In this document: in pieces, positions 52,523-60,740 of the stretch
Layout: the number at the start of each line of letters is the position of its first letter
Numbering within the stretch: the stretch's first letter is position 1
Source: Aliivibrio finisterrensis_A
Lineage (GTDB): Bacteria > Pseudomonadota > Gammaproteobacteria > Enterobacterales > Vibrionaceae
Direction: 5' to 3' (one strand)
DNA length: 64,000 nucleotides
NCBI RefSeq assembly: GCF_004167675.1
Contig: NZ_SEZQ01000017.1
The notes under the pieces: generated by a model
Seen by the model: only the letters and a program-made list of their open reading frames with translations
The model's database searches: none
Told to the model about the DNA's origin: nothing
Position numbers and translations under genes: made by a program

Positions 52523-54940
52523 ATGTCAGAAAATTATGATTCATCGAGTATTAAAGTACTAAAAGGTCTGGATGCGGTACGTAAGCGTCCGGGTATGTAT
52601 ATCGGCGACACCGACGACGGTACTGGTCTTCACCACATGGTGTTTGAGGTTGTCGATAACTCAATCGATGAAGCTCTTGCTGGTCACTGTAAAGATATTA
52701 TTGTAACGATACACGAAGATAATTCGGTATCTGTAAGCGATGATGGTCGTGGTATTCCCACTGAAATTCACGAAGAAGAAGGCGTATCTGCTGCAGAAGT
52801 TATCATGACGGTACTTCACGCAGGCGGTAAGTTCGATGATAACTCTTATAAAGTATCCGGCGGTCTTCACGGTGTTGGTGTTTCAGTAGTAAACGCATTA
52901 TCAGAGAAAGTTGAACTTACGATTAATCGTAAAGGTGAGATTTTCCAACAAACATATTGTCACGGTGTACCTCAAGCCCCTCTAACAGTGACTGGTAAAA
53001 CAGATACTACAGGTACTAAAATCCGTTTTTGGCCTAGTGACCAAACGTTCGCAAACATTGAATTTGTATATGAAATTCTAGCGAAACGTCTACGTGAACT
53101 TTCTTTCTTAAACTCTGGTGTGTCTATTATTTTACAAGACATGCGTGAAGAAGATAAATCTGATCACTTCATGTTTGAAGGTGGTATTCAAGCGTTCGTT
53201 AATCACCTAAATCGCAATAAGACACCTATCCATCAAAAAATATTCCATTTTGATTTCACGCGTGAAGAAGATGGCATTGCTGTTGAAGTGGCAATGCAAT
53301 GGAATGATTCTTTCCAAGAAAATATTTTCTGTTATACCAACAATATCCCACAACGTGATGGTGGTACGCACTTAGCCGGTTTCCGTTCTGCGCTAACTCG
53401 TACATTAAACACCTTCATGGATAAAGAAGGCTTTTCTAAGAAAGCGAAAGCATCTACTTCTGGTGATGATGCGCGTGAAGGCCTAACGGCGGTGGTTTCG
53501 GTTAAAGTGCCTGATCCTAAGTTCTCAAGCCAAACTAAAGATAAACTGGTTTCTTCTGAAGTGAAGTCTGCGGTTGAATCTGCAATGGGCGAAAAACTGT
53601 CTGAGTTCTTAGCTGAGAATCCAGGTGAAGCGAAAATGGTTTGTTCAAAAATCATTGATGCGGCTCGCGCACGTGAAGCGGCTCGTAAAGCGCGTGAAAT
53701 GACTCGTCGTAAAGGCGCGTTAGATATCGCAGGTCTTCCAGGTAAGCTTGCGGATTGTCAGGAAAAAGATCCTTCACAATCTGAACTATATATTGTGGAA
53801 GGGGACTCTGCTGGCGGTTCAGCCAAGCAGGGACGTAACCGTAAAAACCAAGCGATTCTGCCTCTTAAAGGTAAAATCTTAAACGTTGAAAAAGCACGTT
53901 TTGATAAAATGTTGTCTTCTCAAGAGGTTGGTACGTTAATTACTGCATTAGGTTGTGGTATTGGTCGTGACGAATACAACCCTGATAAACTGCGTTACCA
54001 CAATATCATCATCATGACCGATGCCGATGTCGATGGTTCTCACATCCGTACTCTTCTTTTGACTTTCTTCTATCGTCAAATGCCTGAGTTGATTGAACGT
54101 GGCTACATCTATATTGCTCAACCACCACTTTACAAAGTGAAGAAAGGCAAACAAGAGCAGTATATTAAAGATGAAGAAGCAATGGGTGAATACCAAATCA
54201 CACAAGCGTTAGATAACGCGTCGTTATTTGTTAACCCAGATGAATCTATTTTTGGTCAAGAGCTTGCTGATTTAATTGAGCAATTCAGCGGTGTAATGAA
54301 ACTGATTGAACGTATGAGTCGTCGTTACCCATTACCGTTATTAAATCGCTTAGTTTATACACCTCGTTTAACTCAAGATGAATGTGCTAATGAAGCGACA
54401 GTTCAGGCATGGACTGAAGCATTAGTTTCTGATCTTAATGAGAATGAAACAGGCGCAAGCCAGTACACAGCGGCGCTGCAGTTTAACGAAGAGTTAAACA
54501 TTCATCAGCCTAAGCTTGTTGTTCGTACTCACGGTGTTCAACATGAATACGTATTAAGTGCTGATCTGCTTAACTCGAAAGAGTACGGCCGTATCGCTGA
54601 GCTATCAGAAGCGCTTAATGGTTTGATTGAAGAAGGTGCTTATGCACAACGTGGCGAACGCAAACAACCAGTAGAAACACTGGATGAAGCGATTGCATGG
54701 TTAATTAAAGACTCTCGTCGTGGCGTTTACTTACAACGTTACAAAGGTCTAGGTGAGATGAACCCTGAGCAACTTTGGGAAACAACAATGGATCCTGATT
54801 CTCGTCGTATGATGCAAGTAACCATTAATGACGCAGTAAGTGCTGATGAGTTGTTTACTACGCTAATGGGTGACCAAGTTGAACCACGTCGTAACTTCAT
54901 TGAAGAGAACGCATTACGTGTAGCTAATTTAGACGTATAA
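52523..54940 (+). CDS. gyrB: DNA gyrase subunit B
   Basis: An 805-residue ATPase subunit of gyrase. The GHKL ATP site (EVVDNSIDEALAGH near 42 and GGLHGVGVSVVNAL near 114), the Toprim acidic motifs (EGDSAGGSAKQGR and MTDADVDGSH) and the C-terminal GyrA-contact region with QRYKGLGEMNPEQLWETTMDP are in order. The length includes the roughly 170-residue insertion usual in gammaproteobacteria. Confidence 0.98.
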   Translation: MSENYDSSSIKVLKGLDAVRKRPGMYIGDTDDGTGLHHMVFEVVDNSIDEALAGHCKDIIVTIHEDNSVSVSDDGRGIPTEIHEEEGVSAAEVIMTVLHAGGKFDDNSYKVSGGLHGVGVSVVNALSEKVELTINRKGEIFQQTYCHGVPQAPLTVTGKTDTTGTKIRFWPSDQTFANIEFVYEILAKRLRELSFLNSGVSIILQDMREEDKSDHFMFEGGIQAFVNHLNRNKTPIHQKIFHFDFTREEDGIAVEVAMQWNDSFQENIFCYTNNIPQRDGGTHLAGFRSALTRTLNTFMDKEGFSKKAKASTSGDDAREGLTAVVSVKVPDPKFSSQTKDKLVSSEVKSAVESAMGEKLSEFLAENPGEAKMVCSKIIDAARAREAARKAREMTRRKGALDIAGLPGKLADCQEKDPSQSELYIVEGDSAGGSAKQGRNRKNQAILPLKGKILNVEKARFDKMLSSQEVGTLITALGCGIGRDEYNPDKLRYHNIIIMTDADVDGSHIRTLLLTFFYRQMPELIERGYIYIAQPPLYKVKKGKQEQYIKDEEAMGEYQITQALDNASLFVNPDESIFGQELADLIEQFSGVMKLIERMSRRYPLPLLNRLVYTPRLTQDECANEATVQAWTEALVSDLNENETGASQYTAALQFNEELNIHQPKLVVRTHGVQHEYVLSADLLNSKEYGRIAELSEALNGLIEEGAYAQRGERKQPVETLDEAIAWLIKDSRRGVYLQRYKGLGEMNPEQLWETTMDPDSRRMMQVTINDAVSADELFTTLMGDQVEPRRNFIEENALRVANLDV

Positions 54941-54962
54941 ATTTTTTATAATTCTATATTTT

Positions 54963-55046
54963 GCCAGTTAGTCCTACTTCTGCGTCGAAGGTGCTCACTT
55001 ATGTTCATAAGCTCCGCGCCTTCTTCTTGAATTAGAACGAACTGAC
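54963..55046. repeat. 84-bp imperfect palindrome after gyrB
   Basis: An 84-bp element symmetrical about 55004.5. The centre CTTATG-TT-CATAAG is perfect. Further out, GAAGG pairs with CCTTC, and the ends GCCAGTTAGTCCTA and TAGAACGAACTGAC pair in most positions. It encodes no protein. Its design resembles the central part of the element at 62364. I infer a dispersed miniature repeat of Vibrionaceae. Confidence 0.55.
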
Positions 55047-55084
55047 TTCATCTAGAATCATAAATGCTCAAATTGAAAATTAAG

Positions 55085-55113
55085 AAGCACTGCTAATTAG
55101 CGGTGCTTTTTTT
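55085..55113 (+). terminator. Rho-independent terminator downstream of gyrB
   Basis: AAGCACTGCTAATTAGCGGTGCTT folds into a long stem, followed by eight T. It is the end of the dnaA-dnaN-recF-gyrB transcripts, beyond the palindromic repeat. Confidence 0.9.
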
Positions 55114-55200
55114 TCTGGAATTTTGGGTTTATTTTTATTTATTGTTCATAGGGTTAGCGATGTTTTTGGGTTTAAATCGAAAAATAAATAGCCCGTATCT

Positions 55201-55229
55201 CTTGAAAATAAAATCACTGAGCCGCATAT
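55201..55229 (+). promoter_or_regulatory. Sigma-32 (heat-shock) promoter of ibpA
   Basis: CTTGAAA (55201-55207), a 14-bp spacer and CCGCATAT (55222-55229) match the RpoH consensus CTTGAAA / CCCCATNT with one difference. The predicted start near 55237 gives a 133-base leader. Confidence 0.82.
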
Positions 55230-55236
55230 CTAGTTA

Positions 55237-55369
55237 TGAAGAGGATGCCGAAAGGGTCTTCTGAACATGACTTGTCCAAAACGGAAAGTCTTATAATTTG
55301 ATAGAGGCAACTAAGGACCCAAGTTTGGGGTAGTTGTACTCACTATTGCTTAAAGTAAAGGATAGTATT
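55237..55369 (+). promoter_or_regulatory. 5' leader of ibpA with ROSE-type RNA thermometer
   Basis: The last hairpin (55343-55365) pairs CTAT with ATAG and TTGCT with AGGA, leaving the G of UUGCU bulged. That is the exact pattern of the ROSE motif, which hides the Shine-Dalgarno sequence (AAGGA) at low temperature. The start codon follows 4 bases after the stem. Upstream hairpins in the leader (for example AAGAGGATGCCGAAAGGGTCTTCT) complete the typical multi-hairpin ROSE layout. Confidence 0.82.
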
Positions 55370-55804
55370 ATGCGTAATGTAGATTTCACTCCACTGTACC
55401 GTTCAGCAATTGGTTTTGATCGTCTTTTCAATCAAATGGAAAGCCACTCAGCGAAAACTAATGGCGGTTACCCTCCCTATAATATTGAGCAAAAATCCGA
55501 ACATAACTACCGTATAACCATGGCGGTGGCGGGTTTTGCTGATGAACAAATCGATTTAACGCAACACGAGAATATGCTGATTGTACGCGGTGAGCGTCCT
55601 GAATCGGATGAAGCTAAAACATACCTATATCAAGGTATTGCAGAGCGTAACTTTGAGCGTAAATTCCAATTAGCGGATTATGTGAAAGTGGTGGGCGCAA
55701 CCATGGAAAATGGTTTACTGCATGTTGATTTAGAACGTGAAATTCCAGAAGCGATGCAGCCTCGTAAGATTGCAATTAACGGTAATAACTTACTGGAAAG
55801 CTAA
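55370..55804 (+). CDS. ibpA: Small heat-shock protein IbpA
   Basis: A 144-residue Hsp20/alpha-crystallin protein that binds aggregating proteins. It starts MRNVDFTPLYRSAIGFDRLF as in E. coli IbpA, has the alpha-crystallin domain from about 38 to 128 and ends in a C-terminal I-x-I type tail (KIAING). A 12-codon upstream extension runs through the thermometer and is rejected. No ibpB follows. Confidence 0.95.
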   Translation: MRNVDFTPLYRSAIGFDRLFNQMESHSAKTNGGYPPYNIEQKSEHNYRITMAVAGFADEQIDLTQHENMLIVRGERPESDEAKTYLYQGIAERNFERKFQLADYVKVVGATMENGLLHVDLEREIPEAMQPRKIAINGNNLLES

Positions 55805-55830
55805 TCGTAGATTGGTGAAAATTTGAAATG

Positions 55831-55856
55831 AAGGCGCTGTGATAGCGCCTTTTTTG
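55831..55856 (+). terminator. Rho-independent terminator of ibpA
   Basis: AAGGCGCT / AGCGCCTT with a GTGAT loop and a run of T, 27 bases after the ibpA stop. Confidence 0.92.
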
Positions 55857-55875
55857 TGTCTGCTAGGCTATTTAT

Positions 55876-55977
55876 TAATGACTTATTGCTTTTCCATCAC
55901 CAATAGATGGCATCGGTAGGAGTGGCTAATTTAGCGATGACAAACAGAATTGTTGATTCCAAAGCAATAAGTCATTA
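55876..55977 (-). ncRNA. Hairpin unit 1 of a tandem pair downstream of avtA (candidate structured RNA)
   Basis: A 102-base unit closed by a perfect 17-bp stem (55876-55892 with 55961-55977). Inside is a small hairpin CCATC / GATGG (55894-55910) and, on the minus strand, AACA-ATTC-TGTT. It lies in the region beyond the avtA stop and is about 80% identical to unit 2. I assign the minus strand because base differences between the units stay paired as G-U there. Whether it is a 3' UTR element, a small RNA or a DNA repeat is not known. Confidence 0.5.
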
Positions 55978-55998
55978 TTTGAGATTAGATTGTTGTAT

Positions 55999-56100
55999 CA
56001 ATAGCTTATTGCTTTTCCATCATCAATAGATGGCACTTGTATGTGTTGCTTGTTTAGTTATGACAAACAGAATTGCTGACTCCAAAGCAACAAGCTATTA
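55999..56100 (-). ncRNA. Hairpin unit 2 of a tandem pair downstream of avtA (candidate structured RNA)
   Basis: It has exactly the same length as unit 1 and is repeated at a 123-bp period. The closing stem pairs 56000-56015 with 56084-56099. Two base pairs differ from unit 1 by double compensatory changes (GACT/AGTC becomes AGCT/AGCT). Three other differences give G-U pairs on the minus strand but A-C mismatches on the plus strand. It starts 14 bases past the avtA stop codon. No T run follows, so it does not look like a terminator. Confidence 0.5.
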
Positions 56101-56114
56101 TTTGAGTTATTGAA

Positions 56115-57362
56115 CTACTCTGAATAGGCCCTTAGCACTTCTTCTGCAATGATATTAATGCCTTTTTGCATCATTTCTTCATCTTGTACGTAGTTCATGC
56201 GTAAACATTGGTGGGCGTGCTCCCAACTGTCATCTTGTCCAATAAAGAAGTACTCACCCGGGACAATTAATACGCCACGCGCTTTCAAGCGTTTATACAA
56301 TTCCATTGTCGTGATAGGCAATTCATCAAACCATAGCCACAAGAAAATAGCGCCCTCAGGTTTATGAATGCGAAAACGAGGATCGGTAATCGCCGTTTGT
56401 AACATCTTAACTGCAGCTTGAGATTTATGGCGATAGAAAGGCTGGATAACCTCCTCACTTAAACGCAATAAGTCGCCCGATTCAATCATGTGCAAACCAA
56501 TTGCAGGGCCCATACTTCCCGGCGCAAGATTGATAATGCCATTTAGGTTAGTGATGGCTGTTGTCATTTCTTCATTTGCAATCACAATGCCACAACGTAA
56601 CCCAGGTAAACCAAGCTTAGAAAGGCTCATGCAAAGAATGGTGTTTTCATTCCAAAATGGCGTGACTTCTTCAAAGATAATATTCGGGAAAGGGGTGCCA
56701 TAAGCATTATCAAGAATTAACGGAATATTATGTTCACGAGCTAATGTGTCGAGTTTTGCCACTTCTTCATCCGTAATGACATTACCGGTTGGATTGGTAG
56801 GGCGAGAAACACAAATTGCTCCCACTGAATCGTCAACAGTTAACTGGCTAAAATCAACGTGGTATTTAAACAAACCGTTATCGAGTAATTCAATCTCAGG
56901 ACGGTAAGAAATAAAACTATCGACTTCTAGTTCAGAGTCCGCATAGCCAATATATTCCGGAGCAAGAGGCAGTAAAATTCTCTTTTTTGAACCATCCGCA
57001 TAAGTGCCAGCTAAAAGGTTAAATAGACTGAAGAAAGCACTTTGAGAACCATTGGTTAGGCTAATGTTTTTAGAGCTAATATCCCAACCGTAAGTCTCTT
57101 TTAATAGTTTTGCTAGTGCTTTAACAAAGCTGTCTTTACCTTGTGGCCCATCATAATTGGCCATTGCTGCAACTAATTCACCAGAATCGAGCATTTCTTG
57201 TGAGGCGCTTTTAAAGTAGTCGAGCATGGCGGGAATGCCAGCAGGGTTACCACCACCGAGCATGATTGCACCAGGGGTGCGTAGGCCATCATTTAGATCA
57301 TCCATTAATTGGGTGATCCCACTGTAACGAGTAAATTTTTCGCCAAATTGAGTAAACTTCAT
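56115..57362 (-). CDS. avtA: Valine-pyruvate aminotransferase
   Basis: A 415-residue PLP enzyme (transaminase C) that interconverts valine/2-oxoisovalerate and alanine/pyruvate. The N-terminus MKFTQFGEKFTRYSGITQLMDD is typical, and the PLP lysine is in SLSKLGLPGLRCGI (near residue 245). It could partly serve valine synthesis given that ilvE is missing from the ilv operon here; that is inference. Confidence 0.94.
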   Translation of the reverse strand: MKFTQFGEKFTRYSGITQLMDDLNDGLRTPGAIMLGGGNPAGIPAMLDYFKSASQEMLDSGELVAAMANYDGPQGKDSFVKALAKLLKETYGWDISSKNISLTNGSQSAFFSLFNLLAGTYADGSKKRILLPLAPEYIGYADSELEVDSFISYRPEIELLDNGLFKYHVDFSQLTVDDSVGAICVSRPTNPTGNVITDEEVAKLDTLAREHNIPLILDNAYGTPFPNIIFEEVTPFWNENTILCMSLSKLGLPGLRCGIVIANEEMTTAITNLNGIINLAPGSMGPAIGLHMIESGDLLRLSEEVIQPFYRHKSQAAVKMLQTAITDPRFRIHKPEGAIFLWLWFDELPITTMELYKRLKARGVLIVPGEYFFIGQDDSWEHAHQCLRMNYVQDEEMMQKGINIIAEEVLRAYSE

Positions 57363-57580
57363 TACGACTACCGCGCTATTTGTTGAGTCTGAGTATTGAT
57401 TGTTTTAACAACATACCTCAACACCAAACAGAGATAAAGAGCCAAGATAAGCCCTGATTTTATTGATTAAGCCGTAAACTCACTGTGAATTTTAAGAAAG
57501 TGCTTATTTTTGCTACTCCCAAAGAGGGCAGCGAGGTATACTTCTTGGTTATATTTATCAACCATCGCGCGAATTAAATT

Positions 57581-58513
57581 ATGCAAAAATACGATATCAA
57601 AACCTTCCAGGGAATGATCCTCGCGCTGCAGGATTATTGGGCACAACAAGGTTGTACTATTGTACAGCCATTAGATATGGAAGTGGGCGCAGGTACGTCT
57701 CACCCAATGACATGTCTACGTGCACTTGGCCCAGAGCCAATGGCTACCGCTTATGTTCAACCATCTCGTCGTCCTACGGATGGCCGTTATGGTGAAAACC
57801 CGAACCGTCTGCAGCACTACTATCAATTTCAGGTAGCGTTAAAGCCTTCTCCAGATAACATTCAAGAGCTGTACCTAGGTTCTTTAGAAGTGCTTGGTAT
57901 CGATCCACTTGTTCATGATATTCGTTTTGTAGAAGACAACTGGGAAAACCCAACATTGGGTGCTTGGGGTCTAGGTTGGGAAATCTGGCTAAATGGCATG
58001 GAAGTAACGCAATTTACTTACTTCCAACAAGTAGGTGGCCTTGAGTGTAAACCAGTAACGGGTGAAATCACTTACGGTATTGAGCGTCTTGCTATGTACA
58101 TTCAAGAAGTAGATTCGGTTTACGATCTTGTATGGAACAACGGCCCTCAAGGTGTGGTTACTTACGGTGACATTTTCCACCAAAACGAAGTTGAGCAATC
58201 GACTTACAACTTTGAACACGCGGATGTTGATTTCCTATTTGGTTTCTTCGACCAGTGTGAGAAAGAGTGTAAAGAGCTGCTTGAACTTGAAAAGCCTCTA
58301 CCTCTTCCAGCGTACGAGCGCATTCTAAAAGCAGGTCACGCATTCAACTTGCTAGATGCACGTAAAGCAATCTCTGTAACAGAGCGTCAGCGTTATATTC
58401 TTCGTATTCGTAACTTAACTAAATCGGTTGCAGAAGCATACTATGCATCACGTGAAGCATTAGGCTTCCCTATGTGTCGTTCTAATAAACCGACAGCAAC
58501 TGAGGAGAAGTAA
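57581..58513 (+). CDS. glyQ: Glycine-tRNA ligase alpha subunit
   Basis: A 310-residue class II synthetase subunit of the alpha2beta2 type. The N-terminal FQGMILALQDYWAQQGCTIVQPLDMEVGAG and MTCLRALGPEP (motif 1-2 region) match E. coli GlyQ. It carries the glycine activation site. glyS follows after 2 bp. Confidence 0.97.
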   Translation: MQKYDIKTFQGMILALQDYWAQQGCTIVQPLDMEVGAGTSHPMTCLRALGPEPMATAYVQPSRRPTDGRYGENPNRLQHYYQFQVALKPSPDNIQELYLGSLEVLGIDPLVHDIRFVEDNWENPTLGAWGLGWEIWLNGMEVTQFTYFQQVGGLECKPVTGEITYGIERLAMYIQEVDSVYDLVWNNGPQGVVTYGDIFHQNEVEQSTYNFEHADVDFLFGFFDQCEKECKELLELEKPLPLPAYERILKAGHAFNLLDARKAISVTERQRYILRIRNLTKSVAEAYYASREALGFPMCRSNKPTATEEK

Positions 58514-58515
58514 TC

Positions 58516-60597
58516 ATGGCGAAGAATTTTCTAATCGAATTAGGTACTGAAGAGCTTCCACCAACAGCGCTTCGTTCATTAGCTGAAGCATTTGCTTCTA
58601 ACTTTGAAGCGGGTCTTAAAGCGGCTGATTTAGCACACCAAGGTGTTAAATGGTATGCAACACCTCGTCGTTTAGCGCTTAAAGTGGCTGAATTAGATGA
58701 AGGTCAAGCAGATAAAATCGTTGAAAAACGTGGTCCAGCTATCGCATCTGCATTTGATGCGGATGGTAATCCAACCAAAGCGGCTCAAGGTTGGGCTCGT
58801 GGTAACGGTATTACGGTTGAACAAGCTGAGCGTCTAAAAACAGACAAAGGCGAATGGCTACTTCATAAAGAAGCAGTGAAAGGCCAACCTGTACAAGAGC
58901 TTGTTGTTGAATTAGCAGCAAAAGCATTAGCAGGTTTACCAATTCCTAAAGCAATGCGTTGGGGTAACTCAGACATTCAATTTATTCGTCCAGTAAAAAC
59001 ACTGACTATCCTATTGGGTGACGAACTGATTGAAGGTTCTATCTTAGGCGTTGCTTCTACTCGTACACTTCGTGGTCACCGTTTCATGGGTGAAAGCGAA
59101 TTTACGATTGATTCTGCTGACCAATACCCTGCGATCTTAGAAGAGCGCGGTAAAGTAATGGCTGACTACGATGCGCGTAAAGCGATTATCCTTGCTGATG
59201 CTCAAAAAGCAGCTCAAGAAGTTGGTGGTACAGCGGATCTAGAAGATGAATTAGTTGAAGAAGTAACGTCTCTGGTTGAATGGCCTGTTGTATTAACCGC
59301 TAAGTTCGAACAAGAGTTCTTAAACGTTCCTTCTGAAGCGCTAGTTTACACAATGAAGGGCGATCAAAAGTACTTCCCAGTATACGATCAAGAGAAGAAC
59401 CTACTTCCTAACTTCATCTTTGTTACTAACATCGAATCTAAAGAGCCTCGTCACATTATCGAAGGTAATGAGAAAGTGGTTCGTCCGCGTCTTGCTGATG
59501 CTGAATTCTTCTTTAATACAGACCGTAAGCGTCCGCTTATCGACCGTCTGCCTGAACTAGAACAAGCTATCTTCCAAAAGCAATTGGGCACAATCAAAGA
59601 CAAAACAGACCGTATTACTGAGCTTGCAGGTTACATTGCTGAGCAAATCGGTGCAGATGTTGAGAAATCTCAACGTGCAGGTCTACTTGCTAAATGTGAC
59701 TTAATGACATCAATGGTATTTGAATTTACAGATACACAAGGTGTTATGGGTATGCACTACGCAACACACGATGGTGAAGATTCTCAAGTCGCATTAGCGC
59801 TTTACGAGCAATACATGCCTCGTTTCGCGGGTGATGATCTACCAAGTACTGATGTATCTGCATCAGTAGCAATGGCAGATAAGCTAGATACGCTTGTAGG
59901 TATCTTCGGTATTGGTCAAGCACCAAAAGGTTCTGACCCATTTGCACTTCGTCGTGCTGCACTGGGTATCCTACGTATCATCGTTGAAAAAGATTACAAC
60001 TTAGACCTAGTTGACCTAGTGGCTAAAGCGCAATCTTTATTTGCGCTAGAAGATGGGTCAACTAAGCTAACGAATGCAAACGTAGACACTGACGTAATTG
60101 ATTTCATGCTAGGTCGTTTCCGTGCATGGTACCAAGATGAAGGTTTCAGCGTAGACATCATCCAAGCGGTACTTGCTCGTCGTCCAACGAAACCTGCTGA
60201 TTTTGATAAGCGTGTGAAAGCAGTATCTCACTTCCGTGAACTAGACGCTGCTGAATCTTTAGCGGCTGCGAATAAGCGTGTAGGTAATATCCTTGCGAAA
60301 TTCGATGGCGAACTGGCTCAAGAAATCGATCTTGCTCTTCTTCAAGAAGACGCAGAGAAAGTCTTGGCTGAGAAAGTTGAGATCCTAGCGGAAGCACTAG
60401 AGCCTGTATTTATTGCTGGTAATTATCAAGAAGCATTAAGCCGCCTAGCTGAGCTACGTGAACCTGTTGATGCCTTCTTTGATGGTGTTATGGTTATGGC
60501 TGATGATGAGGCGCTTAAAATTAACCGTCTAACATTGCTTAACAAGCTTCGTAATTTATTCTTAGATATTGCTGATATTTCTCTTCTTCAAAAATAA
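58516..60597 (+). CDS. glyS: Glycine-tRNA ligase beta subunit
   Basis: A 693-residue subunit that binds tRNA-Gly. It starts MAKNFLIELGTEELPPTALR as in relatives. An HD-like domain in the middle and a C-terminal anticodon-binding domain are the known arrangement. It is translated together with glyQ. Confidence 0.97.
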   Translation: MAKNFLIELGTEELPPTALRSLAEAFASNFEAGLKAADLAHQGVKWYATPRRLALKVAELDEGQADKIVEKRGPAIASAFDADGNPTKAAQGWARGNGITVEQAERLKTDKGEWLLHKEAVKGQPVQELVVELAAKALAGLPIPKAMRWGNSDIQFIRPVKTLTILLGDELIEGSILGVASTRTLRGHRFMGESEFTIDSADQYPAILEERGKVMADYDARKAIILADAQKAAQEVGGTADLEDELVEEVTSLVEWPVVLTAKFEQEFLNVPSEALVYTMKGDQKYFPVYDQEKNLLPNFIFVTNIESKEPRHIIEGNEKVVRPRLADAEFFFNTDRKRPLIDRLPELEQAIFQKQLGTIKDKTDRITELAGYIAEQIGADVEKSQRAGLLAKCDLMTSMVFEFTDTQGVMGMHYATHDGEDSQVALALYEQYMPRFAGDDLPSTDVSASVAMADKLDTLVGIFGIGQAPKGSDPFALRRAALGILRIIVEKDYNLDLVDLVAKAQSLFALEDGSTKLTNANVDTDVIDFMLGRFRAWYQDEGFSVDIIQAVLARRPTKPADFDKRVKAVSHFRELDAAESLAAANKRVGNILAKFDGELAQEIDLALLQEDAEKVLAEKVEILAEALEPVFIAGNYQEALSRLAELREPVDAFFDGVMVMADDEALKINRLTLLNKLRNLFLDIADISLLQK

Positions 60598-60615
60598 GAA
60601 ATAACCTTATCTAAC

Positions 60616-60647
60616 AAAATACCTCGCTTTTGCGGGGTATTTTTTTG
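60616..60647 (+). terminator. Rho-independent terminator after glyS
   Basis: AAAATACCTCGC / GCGGGGTATTTT with a TTTT loop and a T run, 18 bases after the glyS stop. Confidence 0.93.
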
Positions 60648-60740
60648 TCTAGATATCGTATTTTCGAAAATTAGAGGTTAATAATATACTTAACAATGAC
60701 TACAATTGATGTTCTCTCTTTTATTAGGCTGCTGATTTCG

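Noticed and set aside
57382..57430. TGTTGAG / CTCAACA inverted repeat between avtA and glyQ
   Set aside because: Only 7-bp arms with a long spacer; no clear hairpin or known operator.
58444..58459. Second parS-like sequence in glyQ (TGCATCACGTGAAGCA)
   Set aside because: Core CACGTG is present but three flank bases differ, and the sequence is explained by codons of a conserved protein. Not strong enough without ParB binding data.
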